DNA of 6,743 bases from Spongiicolonus versatilis (lineage in GTDB: Bacteria; Pseudomonadota; Gammaproteobacteria; Arenicellales; Spongiicolonaceae): contig JAPYMU010000018.1 in assembly GCA_028286165.1 (NCBI GenBank), forward strand, positions 1 to 6,743. The letters run 5' to 3'. The position numbers were made by a program, and so were the translations under genes. Below are positions 1 through 6,394 of this stretch, piece after piece. The notes beneath the pieces are model-generated. The model was not told the DNA's origin. It saw nothing but the letters and a program-made list of their open reading frames with translations, and ran no database searches. How positions within the stretch are numbered: the stretch's first letter is position 1; every line of letters starts with the position of its first letter.

Positions 1-1
1 C

Positions 2-439
2 GAGGACGACACTCCCGAAGCCCTGGCGCAAAAGTTGCGCGAGGAGCACGGCGGGCTGGATTATGCGGCGCAGGCGGCGATGCTGGTGGCGCGGCTGGCG
101 GTGGAGCGCGGCGATTTGGCGGCGGCGCGCGGGCATTTGCGCTGGGTGGCGGACAATGCGGCGAAGCCGGCCACCGGGCATGCGGCGCGGGTGCGGCTGG
201 GGCGGCTGTTGCTGGCCGAGGGCGATGTGGACGGCGCGGCGGCGGTGGCGGCGGTGGAGGACGAGGGCGGTTTTGTGTCGCATTATGCGGAGTTGCGCGG
301 CGATATTTTTGCGGCGCGCGAAAACTTCACCGAGGCGCGCGCCGCCTACCAGCGCGCCCTGGCGGCGCTGCCTTTGGGGTCGGCGTACCGTGATTTGCTG
401 GAATTGAAAATTAACAACAGCGCCGGGCCGGCCCAATGA
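2..439 (+). CDS. yfgM: YfgM-like TPR protein, ancillary SecYEG/BAM-linked factor (C-terminal part)
   Basis: The window opens inside this gene, and 145 codons plus a TGA stop are visible. YfgM of E. coli (about 206 residues) is an inner-membrane protein with one N-terminal anchor and a periplasmic TPR domain. It associates with SecYEG and PpiD and hands exported proteins to periplasmic chaperones. What is seen is an alanine-rich helical repeat protein: paired helices around visible residues 20-53, 59-85 and 92-123, with the TPR-like stretch DIFAARENFTEARAAYQRAL at 101-120. It ends in a LLELKINN tail like that of YfgM proteins. The N-terminal membrane anchor must lie upstream of the window. The reading frame runs open to the left edge, so the first in-frame TTG (position 35) is not the start. 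The stop overlaps the bamB start by 4 bp (ATGA). The family call rests on the TPR pattern, the tail and the position directly before bamB and der. It is incomplete only because of the window edge. Confidence 0.85.
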   Translation, partial: EDDTPEALAQKLREEHGGLDYAAQAAMLVARLAVERGDLAAARGHLRWVADNAAKPATGHAARVRLGRLLLAEGDVDGAAAVAAVEDEGGFVSHYAELRGDIFAARENFTEARAAYQRALAALPLGSAYRDLLELKINNSAGPAQ

Positions 440-1587
440 AGCGCGCAATTTTTTTCCTCGCTGTCGCAACAGCCCTCACCCTCGCCCTGGGCGCGTGCGC
501 AAAAAAGAAGCCGGCGCCGAAGGAATCGGCGGTGGAGTTGCCGGCCGCGCCGGCCACGCTTGAGCAACTGTGGAGCGTCAAAATCGGCGGCGGTTTCGAC
601 CGCGATAGCGCCGCCCACCTCGGCATTGCCGCGGTTGGCGAAGTTTTGTTTGCCGTATCGCCGGACGGTGAAGTGGCCGCGGTGAATGGCGCCGACGGCG
701 AATTTTTGTGGCGGCGCGAACTTGAGGTGGATTTAATTTCCGGCGCCGGCGCCGGTGAGGGTTTGGTGTTCGCCGCCGATGTGGACGGCGTGGTGCATGC
801 GCTGGATGCGGGCGATGGCGCCACCTTGTGGAGCGCGCCGGTGCGCGGCGAAGTGCTGACCGCGCCGCGCGCCGAGTTGGGCGTGGTGGTGGTGCGCACC
901 GCCGACGGCCGCGTGGCCGGCTTGTCGGCGGACAGCGGCGCCGAGCAGTGGGTGTTCCGCAAGGAGGAGCCGGGCCTGTCGGTGCGCGGCAGCGCGGCGC
1001 CGCTGCTGCGCGGCAACCTGGTGATTAACGCTTTCGCCGGCGGCGAGGTCACCGCCAACGAACTGAACAGCGGCCGCCTGCTGTGGGAATTCCGCGCGCT
1101 GGACCCGGTGGGCAGCAACGAAATTGAACTGCTCGCCGACATTGACGCCCAGCCGCTGGCCGCCGATGGCGCGCTGTTTGTCGCCGCCTACCAGAGCACC
1201 GTCATCGCCGTGGACGCGGAAGATCCCAGCGGTGTTCTGTGGCACGCCGAGGTGTCCACCTATTTGGACATGGCGGCCGATGAGGCGCGTTTGTTTACGG
1301 TGGACCTGGACGGCGTGGTGCATGCGCTCAGCCGCGACGACGGCACCGCGGCCTGGCGCACCGAGGCGCTGCGCGGGCTGGCGGTCAGCGTGCCGGTGGT
1401 GGCGGGCGAATTTGTGGTGGTGGGCACCAGGAAGGGAACGTTGTTTTTGCTCGACCGCGGCGACGGCACGGTGCGCGGGCGGTTTAAGTTGGGCGCGGCG
1501 GTGGCGGCGGCGGTGGCCGATGGCGACGGCGCGCGGATTTTTTTGCTCGGCGTGGACGGGCGGCTGAGCGCGCTCAGCGCGCGCTGA
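436..1587 (+). CDS. bamB: Outer membrane protein assembly factor BamB (beta-propeller lipoprotein)
   Basis: BamB is a periplasm-facing lipoprotein of the BAM complex; it binds BamA and helps fold beta-barrel proteins into the outer membrane. The 383-residue product (E. coli 392) starts with a lipoprotein signal peptide: K2-R3, a hydrophobic core, then lipobox L18-G19-A20-C21, so Cys21 should be lipidated. The residues after Cys are Ala-Lys, with no Asp at +2, which fits outer-membrane sorting. About eight PQQ-like blade motifs (GxxxALDxxxGxxxW type) follow, for example at 78-92, 118-132, 158-172, 203-217, 254-269, 293-307 and 334-347, with a closing half-blade at 375-383. E. coli BamB contacts BamA through an LxLR loop and a DxD loop. 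Here L181-S-V183-R184 and D235-I-D237 sit at the same 51-residue spacing, next to the family stretch GSNEIELLADIDAQP. The start is the ATG overlapping the yfgM stop; no Shine-Dalgarno is visible, so translation probably restarts from yfgM. Only 3 bp separate it from der. Confidence 0.95.
   Translation: MKRAIFFLAVATALTLALGACAKKKPAPKESAVELPAAPATLEQLWSVKIGGGFDRDSAAHLGIAAVGEVLFAVSPDGEVAAVNGADGEFLWRRELEVDLISGAGAGEGLVFAADVDGVVHALDAGDGATLWSAPVRGEVLTAPRAELGVVVVRTADGRVAGLSADSGAEQWVFRKEEPGLSVRGSAAPLLRGNLVINAFAGGEVTANELNSGRLLWEFRALDPVGSNEIELLADIDAQPLAADGALFVAAYQSTVIAVDAEDPSGVLWHAEVSTYLDMAADEARLFTVDLDGVVHALSRDDGTAAWRTEALRGLAVSVPVVAGEFVVVGTRKGTLFLLDRGDGTVRGRFKLGAAVAAAVADGDGARIFLLGVDGRLSALSAR
782..803 (+). 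repeat. 22-bp exact direct repeat within bamB, copy 1
   Basis: These 22 bases recur identically at 1307-1328. Both copies encode the DGVVHAL part of a propeller blade, in the same reading frame. The match is at the nucleotide level, including third positions, while flanking bases differ. This may reflect blade duplication or gene conversion between blades, or simply strong codon bias on the same peptide. Confidence 0.7.
1307..1328 (+). repeat. 22-bp exact direct repeat within bamB, copy 2
   Basis: This is the second copy of the repeat at 782-803, 525 bp downstream (exactly 175 codons). It lies in a later blade of the same propeller. Confidence 0.7.
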
Positions 1588-1590
1588 AAA

Positions 1591-2928
1591 ATGACTGCCC
1601 CGGTTATCGCCATTGTGGGCCGCCCCAATGTGGGCAAGTCCACTCTGTTCAACCGCCTGTGCGGCGCGGATGACGCCATTGTCCACGACCGCCCCGGCGT
1701 CACCCGCGACCGGCTGTACGGCCGGTGCGAGGTCCACAACGGCAGTTGCATCGTGGTGGACACCGGCGGCATCGGCGGCGACGGTGAACTGCAGGCGGAA
1801 GTGGACGCGCAGGTGGCGCAGGTGCTGGCCGAGTGCGACGCGGTGGTGTTCATGGCGGACGCGCGCGCCGGGTTGACGCCGGTGGATGCCGAGATCGCCG
1901 GCCGCTTGCGCGCGGTGGACGCGCCGGTGGTGGTGGCGGTGAACAAAACCGAGGGGCTGGACGCCGACACCGCGGTCGCCGATTTTCACCGCCTCGGCCT
2001 GGCCGCGCCGCTGGCCCTGTCGGCGCGTGACGGCCGCGGCGTGGCGGAAATGATGGCGCGGCTTTCTGATGCGGCGGGCTTCGGCGGCGGCGGTGGGGGC
2101 GAAAGTGACGGTGGTGACGCGGTGCGCGTTGCGGTGCTCGGCCGCCCCAACGCCGGCAAGTCCACGCTGATTAACGCGCTGTGCGGCGAGCAGCGGCTTA
2201 TCGTGTCCGACACGCCGGGCACCACCCGCGACTGTGTGCGCGTGCCATTGGCCCATGGCGGGGCGCGCTATGAACTTTTGGACACCGCCGGCGTCCGCCG
2301 CCGGGCCAAAGTGGCGCCGGGGCTTGAAAAAATCTCGGTGGTGAAGTCCATCCGCGCTTTGGAAGAGTGCCGGGTCGCGCTGCTGGTGGTGGACGCGGCG
2401 GCCGGCTTGGCCGAGCAGGATTTGAAACTGGCCGGAATGATGGAGCGCAGCGGCCGCTCGGTGGTGGTGGTGGTGAACAAGTGGGACGCCGCCGATTCCC
2501 ACCAGCGGGATTTGGTGCAGGCCGCGCTGGAGCGGCAACTGCGCTTTCTGCCGCCGCGCGAGACGCTGTTTGTGTCGGCGCTGCGCGGCGCCGGCATGCG
2601 CCGGGTAATGCCGACCGTGGCGCGCGCCCACTGCAGCGCCATGCGCGAGATGCCCACCGCCGAGTTGAACCGCATTCTGGCGCGCGCCGTCAGCGCCCAT
2701 GCGCCGCCCGGCCGCCGTGGCGCGGCCAGGCTGAAATTCTGCCACCAGGGCGGCAAGAACCCGCCGCGCGTGATTGTCCACGGCACGCGGGTGGAGCGCA
2801 TTCCCGATTTTTACCGCCGCTACCTTGCCAACACGGTGCAGAGCGCGTTCCGCATGACCGGCACCCGGGTGCAGGTGGTGTTCCGCGCCGGCGATGCGGC
2901 CGGGTCCCCAACCGGAGGCGGCGCATGA
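1591..2928 (+). CDS. der: Ribosome biogenesis GTPase Der (EngA)
   Basis: Der is an essential GTPase with two tandem G domains and a KH-like C-terminal domain; it acts in maturation of the 50S ribosomal subunit. The product is 445 residues (E. coli 490, many others near 440). First G domain: P-loop GRPNVGKS 10-17, switch I threonine in GVTRD 36-40, DTGG 57-60, NKTE 118-121, SAR 144-146. A glycine-rich linker follows (about 164-175). Second G domain: GRPNAGKS 184-191, PGTTRD 209-214, DTAG 231-234, NKWD 296-299, SAL 329-331. The KH-like domain covers about 355-435 and includes the LKFCHQGGKNPPRVIVHGT stretch. The first NKxD box has Glu121 for Asp, a substitution I recall from other Der proteins, so not a sign of decay. 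The ATG start lies 3 bp after the bamB stop and puts the P-loop at the usual residue 10; no ribosome binding site is evident. The stop overlaps the puuE start as ATGA. Confidence 0.97.
   Translation: MTAPVIAIVGRPNVGKSTLFNRLCGADDAIVHDRPGVTRDRLYGRCEVHNGSCIVVDTGGIGGDGELQAEVDAQVAQVLAECDAVVFMADARAGLTPVDAEIAGRLRAVDAPVVVAVNKTEGLDADTAVADFHRLGLAAPLALSARDGRGVAEMMARLSDAAGFGGGGGGESDGGDAVRVAVLGRPNAGKSTLINALCGEQRLIVSDTPGTTRDCVRVPLAHGGARYELLDTAGVRRRAKVAPGLEKISVVKSIRALEECRVALLVVDAAAGLAEQDLKLAGMMERSGRSVVVVVNKWDAADSHQRDLVQAALERQLRFLPPRETLFVSALRGAGMRRVMPTVARAHCSAMREMPTAELNRILARAVSAHAPPGRRGAARLKFCHQGGKNPPRVIVHGTRVERIPDFYRRYLANTVQSAFRMTGTRVQVVFRAGDAAGSPTGGGA
2914..2918 (+). promoter_or_regulatory. Shine-Dalgarno sequence of puuE
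   Basis: A GGAGG core lies inside the 3' end of der, 6 bp before the ATG at 2925. It fixes the puuE start well inside a longer open frame that runs back through der. It also means puuE has its own strong ribosome entry besides coupling to der, unlike bamB and der, whose starts have none. Confidence 0.7.
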
Positions 2929-3833
2929 GCGATTACCCCAGAGACATGGCCGGCCACGGCCGCCACCCGCCGCATGCGGCGTGGCCCGGCGGCGCGCGCA
3001 TCGCGCTGCAGTTCGTGGTGAACTACGAGGAGGGCGCCGAGAACTGCATTCTGCACGGCGACCCGGCCTCGGAGGCTTTCCTGTCCGAGATTCCCGACGC
3101 CCAGCCGCTGGCCGGCGTCCGCCACCTGAGCATGGAATCCATCTACGAATACGGCAGCCGCGCCGGTTTCTGGCGGCTGCACCGCATGTTCACCGGGCGC
3201 GGGATGCCGGTGACGGTGTTCGGCGTGGCCATGGCCATGGAGCGCAACCCGGAGGCGGTGGCGGCCATGCTGGAGGCGGGGTGGGAGATCGCCAGCCACG
3301 GCTACCGCTGGATTAACTACCAGTTCATGGAGGAGGCCGAGGAGCGCGACCACATCCGCCGCGCCCTGGACCTTCACCGCCGCCTGACCGGCGCCGCGCC
3401 GCTGGGCTGGTACACCGGCCGCACCAGCCCCAACACCCGCCGGCTGATTCTGGAGGAGGGGGATTTTCTCTACGATTCCGATAGTTACGACGATGACCTG
3501 CCATACTGGATAAACACCGCCGCCGGCGCCCCGCACCTGGTCATCCCGTACACGCTGGACAGCAACGACATGCGCTTTTCCACCAAACAGGGCTTCAACA
3601 GCGGCGAGCAGTTTTACGCCTACCTCAAGGACGGCTTTGACGTGCTCTACGCCGAGGGCGAAACCAGCCCGAAAATGATGTCGGTGGGCCTCCACTGCCG
3701 CCTCGCCGGCCGCCCCGGCCGCGCCGCCGCCCTGGGCCGGTTTCTGGATTACGCCGCCGGCCACGACCAGGTCTGGATTTGCACCCGCGCCGACATCGCC
3801 CGGCACTGGAAGGAAAAACACCCGCCGCGCTGA
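2925..3833 (+). CDS. puuE: Allantoinase PuuE (metal-independent, polysaccharide-deacetylase fold)
   Basis: PuuE hydrolyses (S)-allantoin to allantoate, a cytosolic step in turning urate and other purines into usable nitrogen. The 302-residue product has the NodB-like beta/alpha barrel. In the Pseudomonas fluorescens enzyme the Asp-His-His metal triad of polysaccharide deacetylases is replaced by Glu-His-Trp and no metal is used. The same replacement is readable here: NYEEG (33-37) in place of TFDDG, giving E36, then H125 and W129 in SHGYRW (124-129). The candidate catalytic His257 lies in MSVGLHCRL. Other family stretches are YPRDMAG (4-10), SMESIYEYGSRAG (69-81), GWYTGRTSPNTRRL (161-174), YDSDSYDDDLPYW (183-195) and PYTLDSNDMRF (208-218). 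The start is the ATG overlapping the der stop, backed by a GGAGG. No other purine-breakdown gene (urate oxidase, HIU hydrolase, OHCU decarboxylase, allantoicase) is in view. The call is strong by sequence; substrate use is inferred from the family. Confidence 0.93.
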   Translation: MSDYPRDMAGHGRHPPHAAWPGGARIALQFVVNYEEGAENCILHGDPASEAFLSEIPDAQPLAGVRHLSMESIYEYGSRAGFWRLHRMFTGRGMPVTVFGVAMAMERNPEAVAAMLEAGWEIASHGYRWINYQFMEEAEERDHIRRALDLHRRLTGAAPLGWYTGRTSPNTRRLILEEGDFLYDSDSYDDDLPYWINTAAGAPHLVIPYTLDSNDMRFSTKQGFNSGEQFYAYLKDGFDVLYAEGETSPKMMSVGLHCRLAGRPGRAAALGRFLDYAAGHDQVWICTRADIARHWKEKHPPR

Positions 3834-3856
3834 GCCGCCGGGGGTGAGGGCGCGCG

Positions 3857-5161
3857 TCAGGCGGCGGCGTCACCGCCACCGTCAAACACGCCGGTGCACA
3901 AAAAAACCAGCACCAGCACATTCAGCCCGGCGGTGGCGAGGAACAATTGGGGGATGCTGAGGCCGGACTGGAGCAGGGCGATGGCGAACAGGGCGGCGGT
4001 GACCATGAAGGCGGCGTTCAGGATGTTGTTGCCGGCAATCACCCGCGAGCGGTGGCGGTCCTCGCAGCGGCTTTGCACCACGGTGTAAAGCGGCACGATG
4101 TACAGCCCGCTGCACAGCGCCATCAGCAGCATGTCGGCCGGCACCCGCCAGTGGCCGGCGAGGAATTCGCCGGCGCCGAGCAGCGCTTCCGCCGGCGGCG
4201 GCGGCAGGTCCAGCAGCCCCAGGTCCACCGCAAACACGCTCATGCCGATGGCGCCGACGGGCACCAGGCCGAGTTTGATTGTGCGCGCGCACAGTTTTTC
4301 GCACAGGAAGGAGCCGATGCCGATGCCGAGGGAAAACGCGCTGAGCAGCACGGTGGCCACGCCGCCGTCACCGCCGAGGATGTGGCGGGTGTAGTTCGGC
4401 AACTGGGTGAGAAACAGCGCGCCGAAAAACCAGAACTGCGATATGCCGATGATGGGAAACAGCAGCCGGCGGCGGCGGAAGATGTAAACCAAAATGGCGC
4501 GGGTTTCACCGGCCAGGTTCCAGTTCACTTTAAGCCCCGGAGCCGACACCGGCGTCGGCGGAATTTTGCGGCTGGCCAGGTAGCCGAGCGCGGCGACGGC
4601 CAGGATGGCGGCGGCCACGCGCGGCGCAATTTCGCCGGGCATTGCGACCAGAATGCCGCCGCCGAGGGTGCCGAGGAGGATGGCGAGAAAGGTGCCGGCC
4701 TCCACCAGCGCGTTGCCGCTGACCAGTTCGGCGGGGGTGCGCAACTGCTGCGGCAGGATGCTGTATTTGGCCGGGCCGAAAAACGCCGACTGCGTTCCCA
4801 TCATGAACAGGGTGAACATCAGCAGCGGAATGTTTTGCAGCAAAAACCCGGCCGCGCCGGCCGCCATGATGGCGATTTCCAGAAGTTTGACTTTTTGCAT
4901 GTAGGAGGATTTTTCACCGCGCTCCGACAACTGGCCGGCGACCGCGGAAAAAAGAAAAAACGGCAGGATAAAAAGCGCGGCGCTGAGGTTTACCACCAGG
5001 TCGGCGCGCTCGGCGGTGACCAGGTGGAAAGTGACCAGCAGCAGCATCGCGTTTTTGAACACATTGTCGTTGAACGCGCCCAAAAACTGGGTGAGAAAAA
5101 ACGGCAGAAACCGCCGCTCGCCGAGCAGGCGCAGGGAGTTGCTGTCGGTTTTTTGGTTCAC
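3857..5161 (-). CDS. LplT-like major facilitator superfamily transporter
   Basis: This 434-residue inner-membrane transporter has about 12 predicted helices, broken near residues 200-225 by a polar loop as expected between the two six-helix halves of an MFS protein. The N-terminus reads RRFLPFFLTQFLGAFNDNVFKNA (16-38), and the loop after helix 2 has GQLSERGEKSSYMQK (76-90). These are hallmarks I associate with LplT lysophospholipid flippases and with the transporter domain of the fused acyltransferase/acyl-ACP-synthetase (Aas) proteins of Gammaproteobacteria. LplT moves lysophosphatidylethanolamine inward for reacylation. Here the protein ends just after the last helix (about 405-424) with no PlsC or AMP-ligase domain, and no aas gene is seen next to it. 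The start is a GTG overlapping the upstream gene's TGA (GTGA), with only a weak ribosome site, so coupling is likely. It converges on puuE with 23 bp between stops. Family call firm; lysophospholipid as substrate uncertain, since its partner is a sugar-acid-type enzyme. Confidence 0.8.
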   Translation of the reverse strand: MNQKTDSNSLRLLGERRFLPFFLTQFLGAFNDNVFKNAMLLLVTFHLVTAERADLVVNLSAALFILPFFLFSAVAGQLSERGEKSSYMQKVKLLEIAIMAAGAAGFLLQNIPLLMFTLFMMGTQSAFFGPAKYSILPQQLRTPAELVSGNALVEAGTFLAILLGTLGGGILVAMPGEIAPRVAAAILAVAALGYLASRKIPPTPVSAPGLKVNWNLAGETRAILVYIFRRRRLLFPIIGISQFWFFGALFLTQLPNYTRHILGGDGGVATVLLSAFSLGIGIGSFLCEKLCARTIKLGLVPVGAIGMSVFAVDLGLLDLPPPPAEALLGAGEFLAGHWRVPADMLLMALCSGLYIVPLYTVVQSRCEDRHRSRVIAGNNILNAAFMVTAALFAIALLQSGLSIPQLFLATAGLNVLVLVFLCTGVFDGGGDAAA

Positions 5162-6345
5162 GGCAGCGGCTCGTTGTGCACGCTGAGGTGCTGCCCGTCG
5201 CCGCGGTACGGATGGCGCGCGGCGGCTTCTTCATTCAGGGTGACGCCGAGGCCGGGCGCGGTGGGCGGGATGACATGGCCGTCCTGCCATTCTATTTTTT
5301 CGTGCAAGATTTCAGCGTGGAAACCGCCCCAGGTTTTAATGCCCTCCAGAATTAAAAAATTCGGGCTGCAAGTCGCGAGTTGAATATTGGCCGCGCCCTC
5401 CACCGGGCCGCAGTAGAGGTGCGGCGCGATTTGCGCGTAATGCGCCTCGGCCATGGCGGCGATTTTTTTGCCCTCCAAAATGCCGCCGCAGCAGCCCAGC
5501 GCCGGCTGCAAAATCGCCGCCGCCCGGTTTACCAGCACGTCGCGGAATTGAAACTTGGTCGCCAGCCGCTCGCCGGTGGCGATGGGAATTGTGGTGGCGC
5601 GCGCCACTTGCGCCATGGCGTCCACATTTTCCGGCGGCACCGGCTCCTCCAGCCACAGCGGATCCGCCGGCTCCAGCCGCCGCGCCAGCCGGATGGCCGA
5701 GGCGGCGGTCATCTGGCCGTGGGTGCCCACCAGCAAATCGCACTTGCCGCCCACCGCCTCGCGGATTTTTTTCACGAACATTTCGGCGTGCTCCAGCAAC
5801 TCAAGAGACAACTGCCTCGGGTCAAAAGCCGAATACGCCCCCACCGGGTCAAATTTAACCGCGCTGAAGCCTTGCGCCGCATAATCCGCGGCGCGCCCGG
5901 CGGCGGCATCGGCATCGGTGTACACATCGGCGGCGTCGCCGTCTTCCGGGTAAAGGTAGGTGTAGGCGCGAAGTTTGTCGCGCACCCGGCCGCCGAGGAG
6001 TTCGTATACCGGCTTGCCCAATTCCTTGCCGATGATGTCCCAGCACGCCGTCTCCACCGCGCTCAGCGCCGCCGTCACCGACATGTCCGAGCGCTGCGCA
6101 TAGCCGCGCGAGTAAACCACGCGCCATAATTTTTCCAGATGAAACGGATTGCAGCCCACCACGCACCGCTCGCAGACATCGGCAATCATTTTTTCAGCCG
6201 CCACCGGATGAAACGGAATTGCGTAGGCCTCGCCGATGCCGCTGACGCCGCCGTTGGTGGTCAGTTTGACAAAAATCCAATACCGCCCGCCATGGTGCGG
6301 CGGCGGATTGCCGACGGTGAAAATTTCAAACTCCCGCACCCTCAC
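5158..6345 (-). CDS. Mandelate racemase/muconate lactonizing enzyme family protein (enolase superfamily), probable sugar-acid dehydratase
   Basis: This is a cytosolic enolase-superfamily protein of 395 residues. The N-terminal capping domain covers about 1-125 and includes GRYWIFVKLTT at 20-30. The barrel carries K164 (VKFDP), H209 (GTHGQ), the E233-E234 pair (WLEEP), E259 (TGER), H309 (IAPH) and E334 (ILEG). Members abstract a proton alpha to a carboxylate, mostly dehydrating or epimerising sugar acids. The layout resembles D-galactonate dehydratase (H in the third-strand motif, H in APH). However, the metal-binding Asp of DFHG is Gly207 here, and the usual QPD aspartate is Ala282. I recall relatives with the same GTHGQ motif, so this is probably a subfamily trait rather than damage. 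The start is a choice: GTG at 6345 gives MRVREFEIF, as in relatives; GTG at 6339 or ATG at 6396 also lie in frame, but the latter would overlap the divergent gene. The gene is coupled by GTGA to the MFS gene. Exact substrate unknown. Confidence 0.85.
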   Translation of the reverse strand: MRVREFEIFTVGNPPPHHGGRYWIFVKLTTNGGVSGIGEAYAIPFHPVAAEKMIADVCERCVVGCNPFHLEKLWRVVYSRGYAQRSDMSVTAALSAVETACWDIIGKELGKPVYELLGGRVRDKLRAYTYLYPEDGDAADVYTDADAAAGRAADYAAQGFSAVKFDPVGAYSAFDPRQLSLELLEHAEMFVKKIREAVGGKCDLLVGTHGQMTAASAIRLARRLEPADPLWLEEPVPPENVDAMAQVARATTIPIATGERLATKFQFRDVLVNRAAAILQPALGCCGGILEGKKIAAMAEAHYAQIAPHLYCGPVEGAANIQLATCSPNFLILEGIKTWGGFHAEILHEKIEWQDGHVIPPTAPGLGVTLNEEAAARHPYRGDGQHLSVHNEPLP

Positions 6346-6394
6346 CCCCCAAACTATACCACCTCCCTGCCCGCCGTGTGTTGCACTTCCTCCC
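6346..6394. promoter_or_regulatory. Divergent intergenic region with probable promoters
   Basis: These 49 bp separate the enolase-family gene (leftward) from the small membrane-protein gene (rightward), so both must take their transcription start from here or from inside the opposite gene. The stretch is less coding-like than its surroundings and includes a local A/T patch at 6351-6358. No convincing -35 box and no Shine-Dalgarno for the rightward ATG at 6395 is visible; the bases before it are pyrimidine-rich. Confidence 0.5.
6352..6357 (-). promoter_or_regulatory. Candidate -10 element for the enolase-family/MFS operon
   Basis: On the minus strand this reads TATAGT, one mismatch from TATAAT, and stands out in GC-rich DNA. 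It ends 6 bp before the GTG at 6345, so transcription would begin at about the start codon and the mRNA would be leaderless or nearly so. There is no clear -35 partner, so this is only a candidate. Confidence 0.4.

Noticed and set aside
733..2781. A 682-codon open frame on the minus strand antisense to bamB and der
   Set aside because: It is very rich in His, Arg, Ala and Gln, has no family motif, and exactly mirrors two well-supported genes. Long antisense frames are expected in GC-rich DNA with strong third-position bias.
2820..3821. A 333-codon minus-strand open frame opposite puuE
   Set aside because: It has low-complexity Val/Ala/Gly/His composition with no recognisable domain; puuE on the plus strand has full family motifs.
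3834..3868. A 7-bp inverted repeat (3834-3840 with 3862-3868) between the convergent puuE and MFS genes, considered as a shared terminator
   Set aside because: The loop is 21 bases, there is no T-run on either side, and short GCCGCC/GGCGGC pairs occur by chance all over this DNA. One arm also lies inside the MFS coding end.
3947..5383. A 478-codon open frame on the plus strand across the MFS gene
   Set aside because: Its composition is dominated by Gln, His, Gly and Ala with no hydrophobic or domain pattern, while the opposite strand encodes a clear MFS transporter.
5380..6129. A 249-codon plus-strand open frame opposite the enolase-family gene
   Set aside because: It is a His/Arg/Gly/Ala-rich shadow of a gene with intact family motifs on the minus strand.
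6236..6394. An N-terminal extension of the small two-helix protein back to 6236
   Set aside because: It would overlap the start of the divergent enolase-family gene by over 100 bp, and the extra residues are Pro/Thr-rich and unlike a membrane protein.
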